DNA of 64,000 bases from JAXGXJ01 sp963816155 (GTDB taxonomy: Bacteria; Actinomycetota; Thermoleophilia; RBG-16-64-13): assembly GCA_963816155.1 (NCBI GenBank), contig CAWFJE010000011.1:248001-312000 (forward strand). The letters run 5' to 3'. Of this stretch, positions 18,826-28,010 are shown piece after piece. The stretch's first letter is position 1. Each line of letters opens with the position of its first letter. The notes beneath the pieces were generated by a model. It did no database searches. It saw nothing but the letters and a program-made list of their open reading frames with translations, and had not been told where the DNA came from. A program made the translations under genes and the position numbers.

Positions 18826-19347
18826 TCAGCAGATCTCCTCCGGATGCTCCAGATAGTGCTGCCAGCGCGCGATGTGACCGTACTCGTCCGCGCGGTCCTT
18901 CTCGATGTACTGGAGCGTGTCGTCATCCCATGGAGCCGCCGAAAGAAGTTGGCCGTAGTGATGGACGGCCTTCTTCTCCGTCCAGATACCCGTCTTCAGC
19001 ATACGTTCAGTCCCCAGCATGCGGGAGCCGAGCCCGAACACGTACCCGACCATCCAGTAGGTCCATCTCAGCTTGCTGGGCTTGAGCCCGTACTCGAAGA
19101 GCTTGGTCTGAAAGTCCTGCATGTGGGTCATCTCGTTGCACATGGCAGCGGTCAACTCGGTGTTCAACCGGCAATCCTTGGCAGTGATCTGACACTTGTA
19201 GATAGTGGTGGCCATGATCTCCAGGGTGTGCAGAGTGCGCAGACCCTTCTTCACGGCCTTGCGCTCCGCAGAACTGAGAGCCCTACCCCGCGATGCCACC
19301 TGGTCATGTCGCATCTCTGGACGGATCACGGAGATGTCGTATGCCAT
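18826..19347 (-). CDS. COQ7-like / ferritin-like diiron protein
   Basis: 173-residue, mostly helical protein. It has paired diiron-type motifs: an early Glu (TLHTLEIMATTIYKCQ), ELTAAMCNEMTHMQDF (E-x2-H), and a second half EKKAVHHYGQL and EKDRADEYGHIARW (E/D...E-x2-H). This matches the four-helix ferritin-like fold of COQ7 and related carboxylate-bridged oxidases. GGGGAGG precedes ATG 19347. A small Cys4 iron protein follows in the same operon, resembling a rubrerythrin split into two polypeptides. Oxygen or peroxide handling is inferred; a hydroxylase role is possible. Confidence 0.75.
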   Translation of the reverse strand: MAYDISVIRPEMRHDQVASRGRALSSAERKAVKKGLRTLHTLEIMATTIYKCQITAKDCRLNTELTAAMCNEMTHMQDFQTKLFEYGLKPSKLRWTYWMVGYVFGLGSRMLGTERMLKTGIWTEKKAVHHYGQLLSAAPWDDDTLQYIEKDRADEYGHIARWQHYLEHPEEIC

Positions 19348-19532
19348 GCGTCGCCCTCCCCTCTCGCTTGGTGCAATGTCCCGATTATCAGTTCTTGTGC
19401 GAGCATACCCAGAACTCGGCCAAACATAGCGGCCGAAGCTGGTCTCTGAGGGGCAGGGCTAGTATTCTTTCCCCCCCCGCAGGTACCGCGGTTCACAAAT
19501 AGCCGGCATACGGCCAAGGAGGCCTCACAAGG

Positions 19533-20216
19533 ATGGAATGTCCGCACTGCCGATCTGAGATCGCATCGAACCCACACTTCTTTGCGCTGGGCGAGGATCA
19601 AGATGGGGCTTGGAAGGTCTCGAACCTCCGTTGCCCCACCTGCGATCGCCTCGTCATCGGCCTATGCAACCAGGCGGGTACCACGTACCCGATCCTGCCG
19701 CAAGCATCGTGCCGGCCGCGCCCCAGTTCCGACGTACCCGCCGAGTGGGCCGCCGACTATGATGGCGCCTGCCGAGTCCTCCCCCACAGCCCAGAAGCCT
19801 CTGCCGCCCTCAGCCGGCGTCTCCTTCACAAGATGCTCGCGGTGAAAGCGGGAGCCGGACACGGAAGTCTCAGCGACCAGATACGCCAGGCCGTCATCTC
19901 CTCCGACCTGCCCCCTTACCTCAAGCAGTCGCTGCAGACCCTCACAAGGATCGCCAAGCTGGAGCCCGACTCTCCTAAGAGCACCCGCCCCGAGGCCCTC
20001 GCCTCGGCGGAACCCGGAGAGGCCGAGTGGCTACTGGACATACTCCTGGCCATGTTCGATCTGTACTTCGTCCTGCCGGCGCAGATGGAGCGCCGCCAAG
20101 CCGTGCTTGAGAAACTCATCGCCCAAGCAGACGTGGCCGCCAACACTGAGACCGCCGCTGCTATCACGCGACTGCGACTACGCCGCGCTGCGCGGCCGCC
20201 GCGACGCCTCAGGTGA
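19533..20216 (+). CDS. DUF4145 domain protein with N-terminal zinc ribbon
   Basis: 227-residue protein. An N-terminal zinc ribbon (CPHC at 3-6, CPTC at about 34-37) is followed by the DUF4145 pattern HSPEASAALSRRLLHKMLA, LSDQIRQAV and a helical tail. DUF4145 proteins are often found near restriction, defence or nuclease genes, and sbcCD lies next door on the opposite strand, but no function is established. ATG 19533 has AAGGAGG about 11 bases upstream. The last residues (LRLRRAARPPRRLR) are Arg-rich and may reflect a frame error near the end. Confidence 0.75.
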   Translation: MECPHCRSEIASNPHFFALGEDQDGAWKVSNLRCPTCDRLVIGLCNQAGTTYPILPQASCRPRPSSDVPAEWAADYDGACRVLPHSPEASAALSRRLLHKMLAVKAGAGHGSLSDQIRQAVISSDLPPYLKQSLQTLTRIAKLEPDSPKSTRPEALASAEPGEAEWLLDILLAMFDLYFVLPAQMERRQAVLEKLIAQADVAANTETAAAITRLRLRRAARPPRRLR

Positions 20217-20378
20217 CCACCGCGTCTCCGGCTGTGGCCACGCCCGCAGCAGCGGCCACACCCGCGGCGGGCGCGACACCCCAAAGGGCCGCTCACGATT
20301 CCGGGGAGTCTGGCTCGGCTTCGCTCTGACGAGAGACGCAGCGGCCTACAACCAGCGATCGTTCAGTCGAGGCGACCA

Positions 20379-23300
20379 TCAGGGGACGATGAAGCGGGCC
20401 GAACTCCCGGCCGAACCTCCTCGCACTTCCAGACGCGCCGGGATGACCTGCCTGAGCTCGGCCACGTGCGAGATGACCCCTACCAGTCGGCCGCTCATCT
20501 GCAACTCCATGAGCGTATCCACGGCCAACTCCAGCGCGTCTGGGTCCAGAGCCCCGAAACCCTCATCCACGAAGATGGTCTCGAGGGGGGTGCCGGCCGC
20601 GTATTCCTGGACGGTCTCCGCCAATCCCAGGGCGAGCGCCAGGGCGGCAAGGAAGCTCTCTCCCCCCGAGAGGGTGACGGCAGGTCGTGCGCTCCCGGAG
20701 AACTCATCGAACACGGCGATGTCGAGCCCGGAGGGACGCCGCCGGCTCTGAGCCTCACGTTCCCGCTCGAAGCGGTAGCGACCCTTGCTCATGGCGTATA
20801 GCTTGCACCCCGCGGTGGCCAGCACTTCGTCGAGGTAGACTCCCAGTACCCAGCGCTGGAACGAAACCCGACTTGCGTTCTGGCCCCCGGCCGCATCGGC
20901 CAACATGCCCACTACCCCGTAGGCCGCGCGCACTGCGTCTGACTCCTCGTCCAGGCGCTCCAGATTGGCACGGACCTCCCCGAGCTTGCCGAGCGAAGCC
21001 TTGGCATCGGCATGGGCGGACATGGCGATATCCAGCCGCTCCCTGGCCCCGTCTGCCAGCGTTTGTAGCAGTTGAAGGTCCTCCGGCGGACGACGGCCCC
21101 CGAGAGCCGTTTCTGCCTGCTGCAGACGGCCTCGGGCCATCTGCAATTCATCCTGATAAGCGGCGATCTCGCGCTCCAGGTCCAAGCGCTCGGCTTCTTC
21201 GAGCAACTGTGCACGCCAATCGCTTTCGTCGGCGAAGGACCGTGCGCCGATGCCGGCCTCCAGAGTCTCCCGCGCCGTCGCCTCCTGCGCGGCAGCCGCG
21301 GCGGCTGCGGCGGTCGCCGCCTCCACAGCCGCCTGCAGGGCGATTCTCTCCTCCTTAGCCGCTCCGGCCTCCTCGACTGCGTCCGCCAACGCCACACGCA
21401 AGACCTCGGCCGCATGGCGGGCCTCGGTCAGCGCTCCTTCAAGAGCCCCCTCCGGGGTGAGTTCGGGGCGCACACCCCGCGACCTTTCGCTGAGGCGCTC
21501 CTCAGCCCGCGCCAGATCCTGGGCCGCGGCCGCGCATGTGGCGTCCGCCGCCTCCTTGGCCTCCGCCGCCTCGTTTCTCCGCCGCGTGGCCGCTACCAGT
21601 CGCTCCGCGACCTCACCCGCGTGCACGTCGATCTCCAGGGCCCTCACTTCCGCGACCAACGACTCCACATCCAAGCAGGCCTGCTCCAGGGTCACTTCCG
21701 CGGTCCCTCCGGCCTCCCCCGCCAGAGCCTTCTCCTCGCCCTGCAGCGCGGTCAGTCTCTGCCGTGCCTCTGCGGATCGATCTCGGTCGCGCTCGTACGC
21801 CTCTCGCGCCTTCACGGCCTCTGCTCGCGCACCTTCGAGGTCTCCGTCGGCGACGCCCCCGCCGTCACCACCGGCGGGCGCCGGGTGGTGATCGGATCCA
21901 CACACCGGACAGGGTTGTCCGGGCACCAGGGTGGCCGCGAGCGCAGCGGCGCGGCCGGCCCGCCACTCCTCTTCCATGATCCTCGTGTGTTCTTCAGCCT
22001 CCACACGCGCGACCAGACTTAGAGACTCCCGCTCGAGAAGCGCGTCGTGTTCGATCTCCACCCCATGCCTTCGGGCACGGAGGTCGGCCAGATGCCGGCA
22101 CTGCTCCTCCGTGCGGCGGGCCCGGTCCATTCGCTCCCGGCTCACTTCCAGCCGTACCGCCGCCCGCTGGCCCGCGTCCTTAAGAACGTCCAGTTCCGCG
22201 ACCTCCTGCGCCGCTGCGGCAGCCCCGTTCGCTGCGGTTGCCGCGGCCTCCTCGGCCTCTTGGAGACGCTCGCCCTCCCGATTGCGTAAGGAGACCGCCT
22301 CGCGCCACCCCGCGAGGGCTACCTCCTGCCGCTCCAGTTCCCGAATGGCATCCTCCGCGGCCAGCCGTTCCGGCTGGCGCTCATTGTCGGCCGCGAGGCG
22401 CCCCGCGGCTGCCATCTCCCGGTCCCTTGCCGCCACCAGCGCGGCCCCCGCGCCACTTTGCTCAGCAAGGGCCCCATCCAGACGCGTACCTACCTCGGCC
22501 AGCGCCGCGGCCAGCGGACGCACTTCGTCTGCCCTCAGAGCGGCCGCGACACGCTTGCGTTGGCCATCCACCGCCTCGCGCCTGGTTTCCACTTCGTCCA
22601 GATGGGCCCTGGCGCCGGCGAGAGCCTGGAAAGCCTCGGCCGCCTGCCGCGCCGTCTGCAGATCGGACTGCAAGGAGCGCGCCAGTGCGTCGGCATCCTC
22701 GATCTCCGCCATCCGGGCTGCCAGCGCTTCCTCCGCCGTCTTCGTGATGACGCCCAATTCGGCGTCGTCCTCCGCTGGCACCAGATCCAATTGCGCCCGA
22801 CGCCGCAGGTCGAGTTGCTCCATGTCCCTGCGCACCTGCTTCGCCCTGTCGGCCAGCTTGACCTCCAACTCCCTGAACCGCTCCGTCCTGAAGAGCTGCC
22901 GCAAGATCTCCTCACGCTTGTCTGATCCCGAAGAGAGCAACTCGCGAAAACGCCCCTGTGGCAAGACGACGACCTGCCGAAACTGCTCGCAGGAGAAGCC
23001 CAACAGGTCGCGCACTCGTCCCTCGACATCGCGGATCTTGGTCGCGAGCGGCCGGCCTTCTTCCTGGGAGGCGCAGCCGGTCCGATCCCACAGCACCACC
23101 TCGGCCGGTTTGGACACGAGCGCCCCTCCGCTGCGTGCGCCCGTAATCTCCTGCGCCGGGCGCCGGCGGATACGATAGCTACGCTCACCCAGGCCGAAGT
23201 CGAACACCACCTCTGTCGGCAGAGTGCCCGGGGCCGAGTCGCACCTCATCTGCTCCGCGTGGCGCTCGCCCCCACTCGTGTCTCCATAGAGGGCGAAAAC

Positions 23301-23444
23301 CATGGCATCGAGGATGGTGGTCTTTCCCGCCCCCGTGTCGCCGTGGATGAGGAACACACGGTTGGGACCCAACTCCGCGAAGTCCACGACCTCCTGCTCC
23401 CGGTAGGGACCGAATGCCTGCAGCACCAGACGCTCCGGTCTCAC
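20379..23444 (-). CDS. sbcC: exonuclease subunit SbcC (Rad50-like)
   Basis: 1021-residue SMC-like ATPase that with SbcD forms the MR-type nuclease cleaving DNA hairpins and protein-blocked ends. The N-terminal Walker A region is IHGDTGAGKTTILDAMVFALYG, followed by the Q-loop-like VVLPQGRFRELLSS. Long Ala/Glu/Arg-rich coiled coils flank a zinc hook CPVC near residue 510. The C-terminal ABC signature LSGGES and Walker B IFVDEGFGALDPD are intact. The GTG start at 23444 overlaps the sbcD stop (GTGA), so the two are coupled. Full length, no frameshift. Confidence 0.96.
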   Translation of the reverse strand: MRPERLVLQAFGPYREQEVVDFAELGPNRVFLIHGDTGAGKTTILDAMVFALYGDTSGGERHAEQMRCDSAPGTLPTEVVFDFGLGERSYRIRRRPAQEITGARSGGALVSKPAEVVLWDRTGCASQEEGRPLATKIRDVEGRVRDLLGFSCEQFRQVVVLPQGRFRELLSSGSDKREEILRQLFRTERFRELEVKLADRAKQVRRDMEQLDLRRRAQLDLVPAEDDAELGVITKTAEEALAARMAEIEDADALARSLQSDLQTARQAAEAFQALAGARAHLDEVETRREAVDGQRKRVAAALRADEVRPLAAALAEVGTRLDGALAEQSGAGAALVAARDREMAAAGRLAADNERQPERLAAEDAIRELERQEVALAGWREAVSLRNREGERLQEAEEAAATAANGAAAAAQEVAELDVLKDAGQRAAVRLEVSRERMDRARRTEEQCRHLADLRARRHGVEIEHDALLERESLSLVARVEAEEHTRIMEEEWRAGRAAALAATLVPGQPCPVCGSDHHPAPAGGDGGGVADGDLEGARAEAVKAREAYERDRDRSAEARQRLTALQGEEKALAGEAGGTAEVTLEQACLDVESLVAEVRALEIDVHAGEVAERLVAATRRRNEAAEAKEAADATCAAAAQDLARAEERLSERSRGVRPELTPEGALEGALTEARHAAEVLRVALADAVEEAGAAKEERIALQAAVEAATAAAAAAAAQEATARETLEAGIGARSFADESDWRAQLLEEAERLDLEREIAAYQDELQMARGRLQQAETALGGRRPPEDLQLLQTLADGARERLDIAMSAHADAKASLGKLGEVRANLERLDEESDAVRAAYGVVGMLADAAGGQNASRVSFQRWVLGVYLDEVLATAGCKLYAMSKGRYRFEREREAQSRRRPSGLDIAVFDEFSGSARPAVTLSGGESFLAALALALGLAETVQEYAAGTPLETIFVDEGFGALDPDALELAVDTLMELQMSGRLVGVISHVAELRQVIPARLEVRGGSAGSSARFIVP

Positions 23445-24604
23445 GAGACCACCGCCTCGCGCTGTTCGCGCCCGAGTTCATCGAGGACTCCGGTCAGCAC
23501 CTCACCCTGCGGATCGGTGAGAGGCTCGCCTTTCACCTCGGCGAAGAACTCGGCGAAGAGATCGAACGTGCTGCGGGTCCTCAGTGTCTCCCCCGCCGGG
23601 CCCGGCCCACCCGCCTGCACCGGCCTCTCCTGCCTGCGGAGCGAGAGCAGATGGGGATAGACCGTCCGCAGCCGGTCCACCGGATTCAGTACCGGCTCCC
23701 CGTCGGTGAGGATGACCTCCACGTAGGCCTCCGCGTCGCTGGGGTCGGGAGTCGCGAGCAGTTCGGCGAAGCGCCCCACCACTCTGCGGACGTCGCGCCT
23801 AGGCGCCACCGTCACCTCCTCCACCACCGGAACGCGGCCCGGGCTCAGTTCCACCACACTGAAAGACTTCCGCTGCTCCGCTTCCTCGAACGAGTACTTG
23901 AGCAGCGACCCCGAGTAACGGATGCAATCCGACCCCGCCTTCTGCGGCGCGTGCAAGTGACCCAAGGCCACGTAGTCGAAGCCGGCGAAGAGATCAGTCG
24001 GTATGGCCCCCGATCCCCCCACGCTGAGCGGGCGCTCCGACTCGCTCTCGCGACAGCCGGAGACGAAGGCGTGCCCGACGAGCACGTTCATGGCCTCGCC
24101 GTGGTCGATGCCACGCTCGATGATCTCGATCTGCGCCCTCATGACCGCCTCATGAGAGTGGATCTCGTCGCGCCCCAGTTCAAAGCGCGCCGTCTCCGGG
24201 TCGGTGTAGGCGAGCGGCCAGAAGCGAACGACGGTGCCGTCGGCCCCCTCGATGAGGGCCGGCTGAGGCTCGGCTCCCACGCGGCCCACGATGTGCACTC
24301 CGGTTCTGCGGACGAGCCCGTTCAAGTACTCCAGGCGGGCGGCGCTGTCGTGGTTGCCGGCGATCATGATCACCCGAACGCCCATGTCGAGCGCGAGGGT
24401 GGCGATGGTGTCGTTCAAGAGGTCGACGGCTTCGGTGGGCGGCACGGCCCTATCGTAGACATCACCCGCGATGACCACAGCGTCGACATCGCGCTCCTTC
24501 GCCAGCGAGATGAGGCCATCCAGAGCGAAACGCTGGTCTTCCGTGAGATGGACCCCGTGGAACAAGCGCCCCAGGTGCCAGTCCGCCGTATGGATGAAGC
24601 GCAT
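23441..24604 (-). CDS. sbcD: exonuclease subunit SbcD (Mre11-like)
   Basis: 387-residue calcineurin-like metallophosphoesterase, the nuclease partner of SbcC. Di-metal motifs are ordered as expected: HTADWHLG, VIAGDVYDRAVPP, IAGNHDSAARL, VGHAFVSG and ALGHLHAPQ, then a C-terminal SbcD_C-like domain. The ATG at 24604 has GGGAGG upstream; longer open frame ignored. Divergent from the serine acetyltransferase gene. Confidence 0.96.
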   Translation of the reverse strand: MRFIHTADWHLGRLFHGVHLTEDQRFALDGLISLAKERDVDAVVIAGDVYDRAVPPTEAVDLLNDTIATLALDMGVRVIMIAGNHDSAARLEYLNGLVRRTGVHIVGRVGAEPQPALIEGADGTVVRFWPLAYTDPETARFELGRDEIHSHEAVMRAQIEIIERGIDHGEAMNVLVGHAFVSGCRESESERPLSVGGSGAIPTDLFAGFDYVALGHLHAPQKAGSDCIRYSGSLLKYSFEEAEQRKSFSVVELSPGRVPVVEEVTVAPRRDVRRVVGRFAELLATPDPSDAEAYVEVILTDGEPVLNPVDRLRTVYPHLLSLRRQERPVQAGGPGPAGETLRTRSTFDLFAEFFAEVKGEPLTDPQGEVLTGVLDELGREQREAVVS

Positions 24605-24767
24605 GGTCCTCCCTTCTCCCCGCACATCGTGTTCCGCCACGGCCACGCCGCACCAGCAATGGTAACGCCTGCCGCGGACGGTATGTGTGCTACTTTCGTA
24701 GCGTCGCACCGCGGCTCCAGCCTCGCTGGGGCTCGCAGGCGCGGATCTGCTCGTAAAGGAGTGCCAC

Positions 24768-25814
24768 ATGGCTGAAGAAGAGCGACCGGCGACGACCGGC
24801 GGCGATTTACCGGCGGCGACATCCGCCGACCGAACGGCATCCAGCGACGACCGCGAGACGTCACCCGCCGGAGACCGTGCCAGTTGCCGAGTGGAGGCGA
24901 GGGTCGCCGTCGGCTACCGGGGGCAGGTCAAGGACGTCACCGAGACCATCATCGCCGACTGCGATGCTGAAGACTGCCACACGCACATCGGTTTCGAGCC
25001 CATCCCTTCGCGCGATGCGGTGGTGGAGATCATCGATCGTGCCCGGGAGCTTCTGTTCCCAGGCTTCTTCACGCGCGACCGCATCGACCCAGTCAATTCC
25101 CGCTTCGTCATCGGTCAGGCGGTCACCAGTCTCTACGACCTCCTCTCCGACCAGATAACCCGCAGCATCCGCCACGAGTGTTTTCGCTTCGAGCGCGACT
25201 GCTCCAACTGTGAAGAGCGGGGGTACCAGGGGGCCCTGGACTTGTTGGCCGAGATCCCGGCCATCCGCCGGCTCCTGGCCGCAGACATCCGAGCCACATT
25301 CGAAGGCGACCCGGCAGCCAAGACCACCGACGAGATCGTGTACAGCTATCCGGGTCTGCAGGCCATAGCCGTCTATCGCTTGGCGCACAAGCTCTTCCAA
25401 CTCGAGGTACCCATGCTGCCTCGGATGATGACCGAGCGCATGCACAGCGTCACGGGCATCGACATCCACCCCGGGGCCGACATCGGTCCCGGCTTCGTGG
25501 TCGACCACGGCACGGGCGTGGTGATCGGCGAGACCACGTCCATCGGGCGCGACGTCCGCATCTACCAGGGCGTCACTCTGGGGGCGCTCTCCCTGCCCAA
25601 GGGAGCCGGAGACGACTACCGGGGCAAGAAACGGCACCCCACCATCGAAGACGACGTGATCATCTACGCGGGCGCCACCATACTCGGTGGAGACACCGTC
25701 ATCGGGGCGCGCTCGGTCGTGGGCGGCAACGTCTGGCTCACGGAATCGGTGCCAGCCGACACCACCATCATGATCGAGGAGCCGCGCCTCATCAAGAAAT
25801 CCAAGAACGGCTGA
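24768..25814 (+). CDS. serine O-acetyltransferase, EpsC/CysE type
   Basis: 348-residue acetyltransferase making O-acetylserine for cysteine biosynthesis. An N-terminal low-complexity acidic stretch (about 40 residues) is followed by a helical SAT domain. The left-handed beta-helix carries the catalytic pattern DIHPGADIGPGFVVDHGTGV, then GETTSIG and GAGATILGG-type turns. The insertion KGAGDDYRGKKRHPTIEDDV matches long EpsC-like enzymes. RBS AAAGGAG precedes ATG 24768. No cysK is adjacent, so a role outside cysteine synthesis cannot be excluded. Confidence 0.9.
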   Translation: MAEEERPATTGGDLPAATSADRTASSDDRETSPAGDRASCRVEARVAVGYRGQVKDVTETIIADCDAEDCHTHIGFEPIPSRDAVVEIIDRARELLFPGFFTRDRIDPVNSRFVIGQAVTSLYDLLSDQITRSIRHECFRFERDCSNCEERGYQGALDLLAEIPAIRRLLAADIRATFEGDPAAKTTDEIVYSYPGLQAIAVYRLAHKLFQLEVPMLPRMMTERMHSVTGIDIHPGADIGPGFVVDHGTGVVIGETTSIGRDVRIYQGVTLGALSLPKGAGDDYRGKKRHPTIEDDVIIYAGATILGGDTVIGARSVVGGNVWLTESVPADTTIMIEEPRLIKKSKNG

Positions 25815-25928
25815 GCCGGGGACCTGTCAGACAAACACGGTCGCGGTTGGCTCGGGCGCGAGGCGAGGTGCCCGGCACCGACCTGGCAGGCGCCCCGCGC
25901 GCGCTGCTATGCGGGCGACCGTAGCGCT

Positions 25929-26612
25929 CTAGCCCAACTCCACCGGTAGGGGCCCGTCGCCCTCGTACACGGCGTTCCCCAGCACGACCGTGTGGGCCGC
26001 GGCGGCCATCTCCCTGAGTTGGTCCGGGTCCTGGATCCCACCCCCGTACCAGAGGCGCGTCCCCGCATCCAGCACCCCGGCCACGGCCCGGACGAGCTCC
26101 GGATCGCCGTATGTGCCGCTGTATTCCAGGTAGAAAATGGGCAATCTCAGCAGGCGCCCCGCCAGGAGCGCGTAGGCCAGGACGTCGTCCGCGTCCAGGT
26201 CCGTGCGCGCACGAGCCAGTTCGGCCGCCGTCGCGGCTGGGTTGAGGATGCAATAGCCCTCGACCACCAGCCTGTCCCACTCCGCCAGATGGGCGAAGCG
26301 TTTCACCGCCGCCTGGTGATGGCCGACGATGTAGTCCGCTTCGCGGCTGTTGAGGACCATGGGGACGAAATACAGATCGAACCCCGGACAGAGGGCGCGG
26401 GCGTCAGAGATCTCCAGCGCCACGGGGATGCCTCCCGGACGAAGGCGGGCGAGAAGCCCGGCCACCTCCATCAGGCCATAACCCCCGCTGCCCCCCACGA
26501 CCACCGCATCCGGCGCCCAGGCCAGCACGGCCTCCAGCCGCTCTTGTGGCAACTCCCGACCCGGGTCGAGCTTGACGACCCTGCGCCACTCGCGGAAGTC
26601 AGGCCTCACCAC
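25929..26612 (-). CDS. pcrB: PcrB/GGGPS-family prenylglyceryl-phosphate synthase
   Basis: 227-residue TIM-barrel prenyltransferase that forms an ether bond between glycerol-1-phosphate and a polyprenyl diphosphate. Family motifs: VKLDPGR near the N terminus, VVVGGSGGYGLMEV, the region around MVLNSREADYIVGHHQ, FYLEYSGTYGDPELV (catalytic Glu), LWYGGGI and VVLGNAVYEGDG. The YLEYSG-YGD version is closer to Bacillus PcrB (heptaprenylglyceryl phosphate) than to archaeal GGGPS. It lies 37 bases downstream of a DUF1405 membrane gene, the pair probably forming an operon. Chain length and acceptor specificity are not readable here. Confidence 0.87.
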   Translation of the reverse strand: MVRPDFREWRRVVKLDPGRELPQERLEAVLAWAPDAVVVGGSGGYGLMEVAGLLARLRPGGIPVALEISDARALCPGFDLYFVPMVLNSREADYIVGHHQAAVKRFAHLAEWDRLVVEGYCILNPAATAAELARARTDLDADDVLAYALLAGRLLRLPIFYLEYSGTYGDPELVRAVAGVLDAGTRLWYGGGIQDPDQLREMAAAAHTVVLGNAVYEGDGPLPVELG

Positions 26613-26649
26613 GGCATCACCGGGGCCTCACCACAGCGTCCCCACAGCC

Positions 26650-27318
26650 TCACCCTCGCCCGCCCGCATCTGCGCCGGTCAAGGTGGCCTCGCGCCCGCG
26701 GCAGCGCACAGCCATAACCACCCAGAAGATAACGATGGCGGCGGTGGTAGCCACGGCAAAGGCGGCGATGGTGCGGATGTCCTCTGGATTGGGCACGCCG
26801 GGATGATAGCCGAGCGCATAGTCGACGACATCGTTGACGATGAGGAAGAGCGCGGCCAACGCCACCTGCACGGGCCGGTAGCGAAGGTAGGGCGACAGGA
26901 TGAAGCCCTGGATGACCATGCCGAAATGCGTGAGGCTCATGAGGACGGGCACGAAGTGATAGTGCCCCCCGGAAAGGTAGTTGGTGAACCACACGAAGTC
27001 CGTCCACAGACCGTACTTTATGCACATGCCGGCCGCCACCAGCCCCAGGAGCTCCAAGCGACGATTGAAGTGAAAGGCCAGAAGCGCGAAGCCCATGAGC
27101 GTCACCGAGAGCGGGCTGTCGGGCACGAACGGCCACAGATAGAAGGGCGCCTCACTGAGCGCGCCGCCGTACCAGAACAGATAGCCCGCCACCGCTCCGC
27201 CGAAGTTCGCCGCCAGCAGGACCCACAGTATGGGCGAGCCGATGACCCAGCGCGTGAACGCCGTCCAAGGCCCCCAGCGCAACGCTACCGGTTCGAGTCT
27301 GAATCCGTCGCCGGCCAT
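26650..27318 (-). CDS. DUF1405 (YpjA-like) integral membrane protein
   Basis: 222-residue membrane protein with about 6-7 hydrophobic helices. Recognisable DUF1405 patterns: ANFGGAVAGYLFWYGGALSE, FVPDSPLSVTLMG, CIKYGLWTDFVWF, MSLTHFGMVIQGF and VNDVVDYALGYHP. ATG 27318 has GGAGAG upstream; the longer open frame is not used. It is transcribed with the downstream pcrB-type gene. Both families are best known from Firmicutes. Function unknown; a link to ether-lipid handling would be inference from adjacency only. Confidence 0.85.
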   Translation of the reverse strand: MAGDGFRLEPVALRWGPWTAFTRWVIGSPILWVLLAANFGGAVAGYLFWYGGALSEAPFYLWPFVPDSPLSVTLMGFALLAFHFNRRLELLGLVAAGMCIKYGLWTDFVWFTNYLSGGHYHFVPVLMSLTHFGMVIQGFILSPYLRYRPVQVALAALFLIVNDVVDYALGYHPGVPNPEDIRTIAAFAVATTAAIVIFWVVMAVRCRGREATLTGADAGGRG

Positions 27319-27419
27319 CAATGCTCTCCGCTGCCGGGGCAGACCGCTCTCACAAACGCTGTCTGATTGGTTACCATAGCGGGGACGCGCACAGGCTGCG
27401 GAAACGAGGCGAGGGCACG

Positions 27420-27950
27420 GTGAGTGCAGAGTCCGAGGGGCGAAGCGCACGGCTGACGAGCCATCCGGCTCCCGGGGGCGTCAATTCCCTTTGGTCCTGG
27501 CGCACGTGGGTCCCTCTCCATCGCGTCGTCTACAGTTTCCTTGTCGTCTACACATGCCGCTACCTGCCCAGTGTCCGTTGGAAGAACCGCCTGTACCGGA
27601 CTCTCGGCACCCAGGTGGGCGAGCATGTCTCCGCCGGACTGGGCGCAACCCTGGACATCTTCTTCCCTCAGCTCATCCAGTTGGGCGAGAACTCGATTAT
27701 AGGCTACAACACGGTCATCCTCGCCCACGAGTTCCTCATCGACGAACTCCGCACCGGCCCGGTGAAGATCGGCAAGAACGTGATGATAGGAGCCAACGTC
27801 ACCATCCTGCCCGGCGTGGAGATCGGCGACGGGGCCACGGTATCCGCATGTAGCCTCGTGAACTCCGACATCCCTGCGGGGGCCGTGTTCGGAGGAGTGC
27901 CGGCGCGACGCCTGGGCGGCCGCGACACGGATGCAGAAGGCAGGCTCTAG
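27420..27950 (+). CDS. hexapeptide-repeat acyltransferase
   Basis: 176-residue left-handed beta-helix acetyltransferase (LbetaH). A hydrophobic N-terminal segment (WVPLHRVVYSFLVVYT) is followed by hexapeptide turns LIQLGENSIIGYNTVILAHEF, VKIGKNVMIGANVTILPGV, EIGDGATVSACSLV and the typical end VFGGVPARRLGG. GTG 27420 with GAGGCGAGG upstream is preferred over earlier in-frame codons. It is divergent from DUF1405. The substrate is unknown; maltose/galactoside-acetyltransferase-like proteins often modify surface sugars. Confidence 0.8.
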   Translation: MSAESEGRSARLTSHPAPGGVNSLWSWRTWVPLHRVVYSFLVVYTCRYLPSVRWKNRLYRTLGTQVGEHVSAGLGATLDIFFPQLIQLGENSIIGYNTVILAHEFLIDELRTGPVKIGKNVMIGANVTILPGVEIGDGATVSACSLVNSDIPAGAVFGGVPARRLGGRDTDAEGRL

Positions 27951-28010
27951 CCCCCGTGTCTGGAAGTAGTACGATGTGAGCGGATCGTGGCCGGCAAGAA
28001 GGGAGCGCAG

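Noticed and set aside
21931..23178. Ser/Ala/Arg-rich plus-strand open frame inside sbcC
   Set aside because: Shadow of the SbcC coiled-coil codons; no real protein features.
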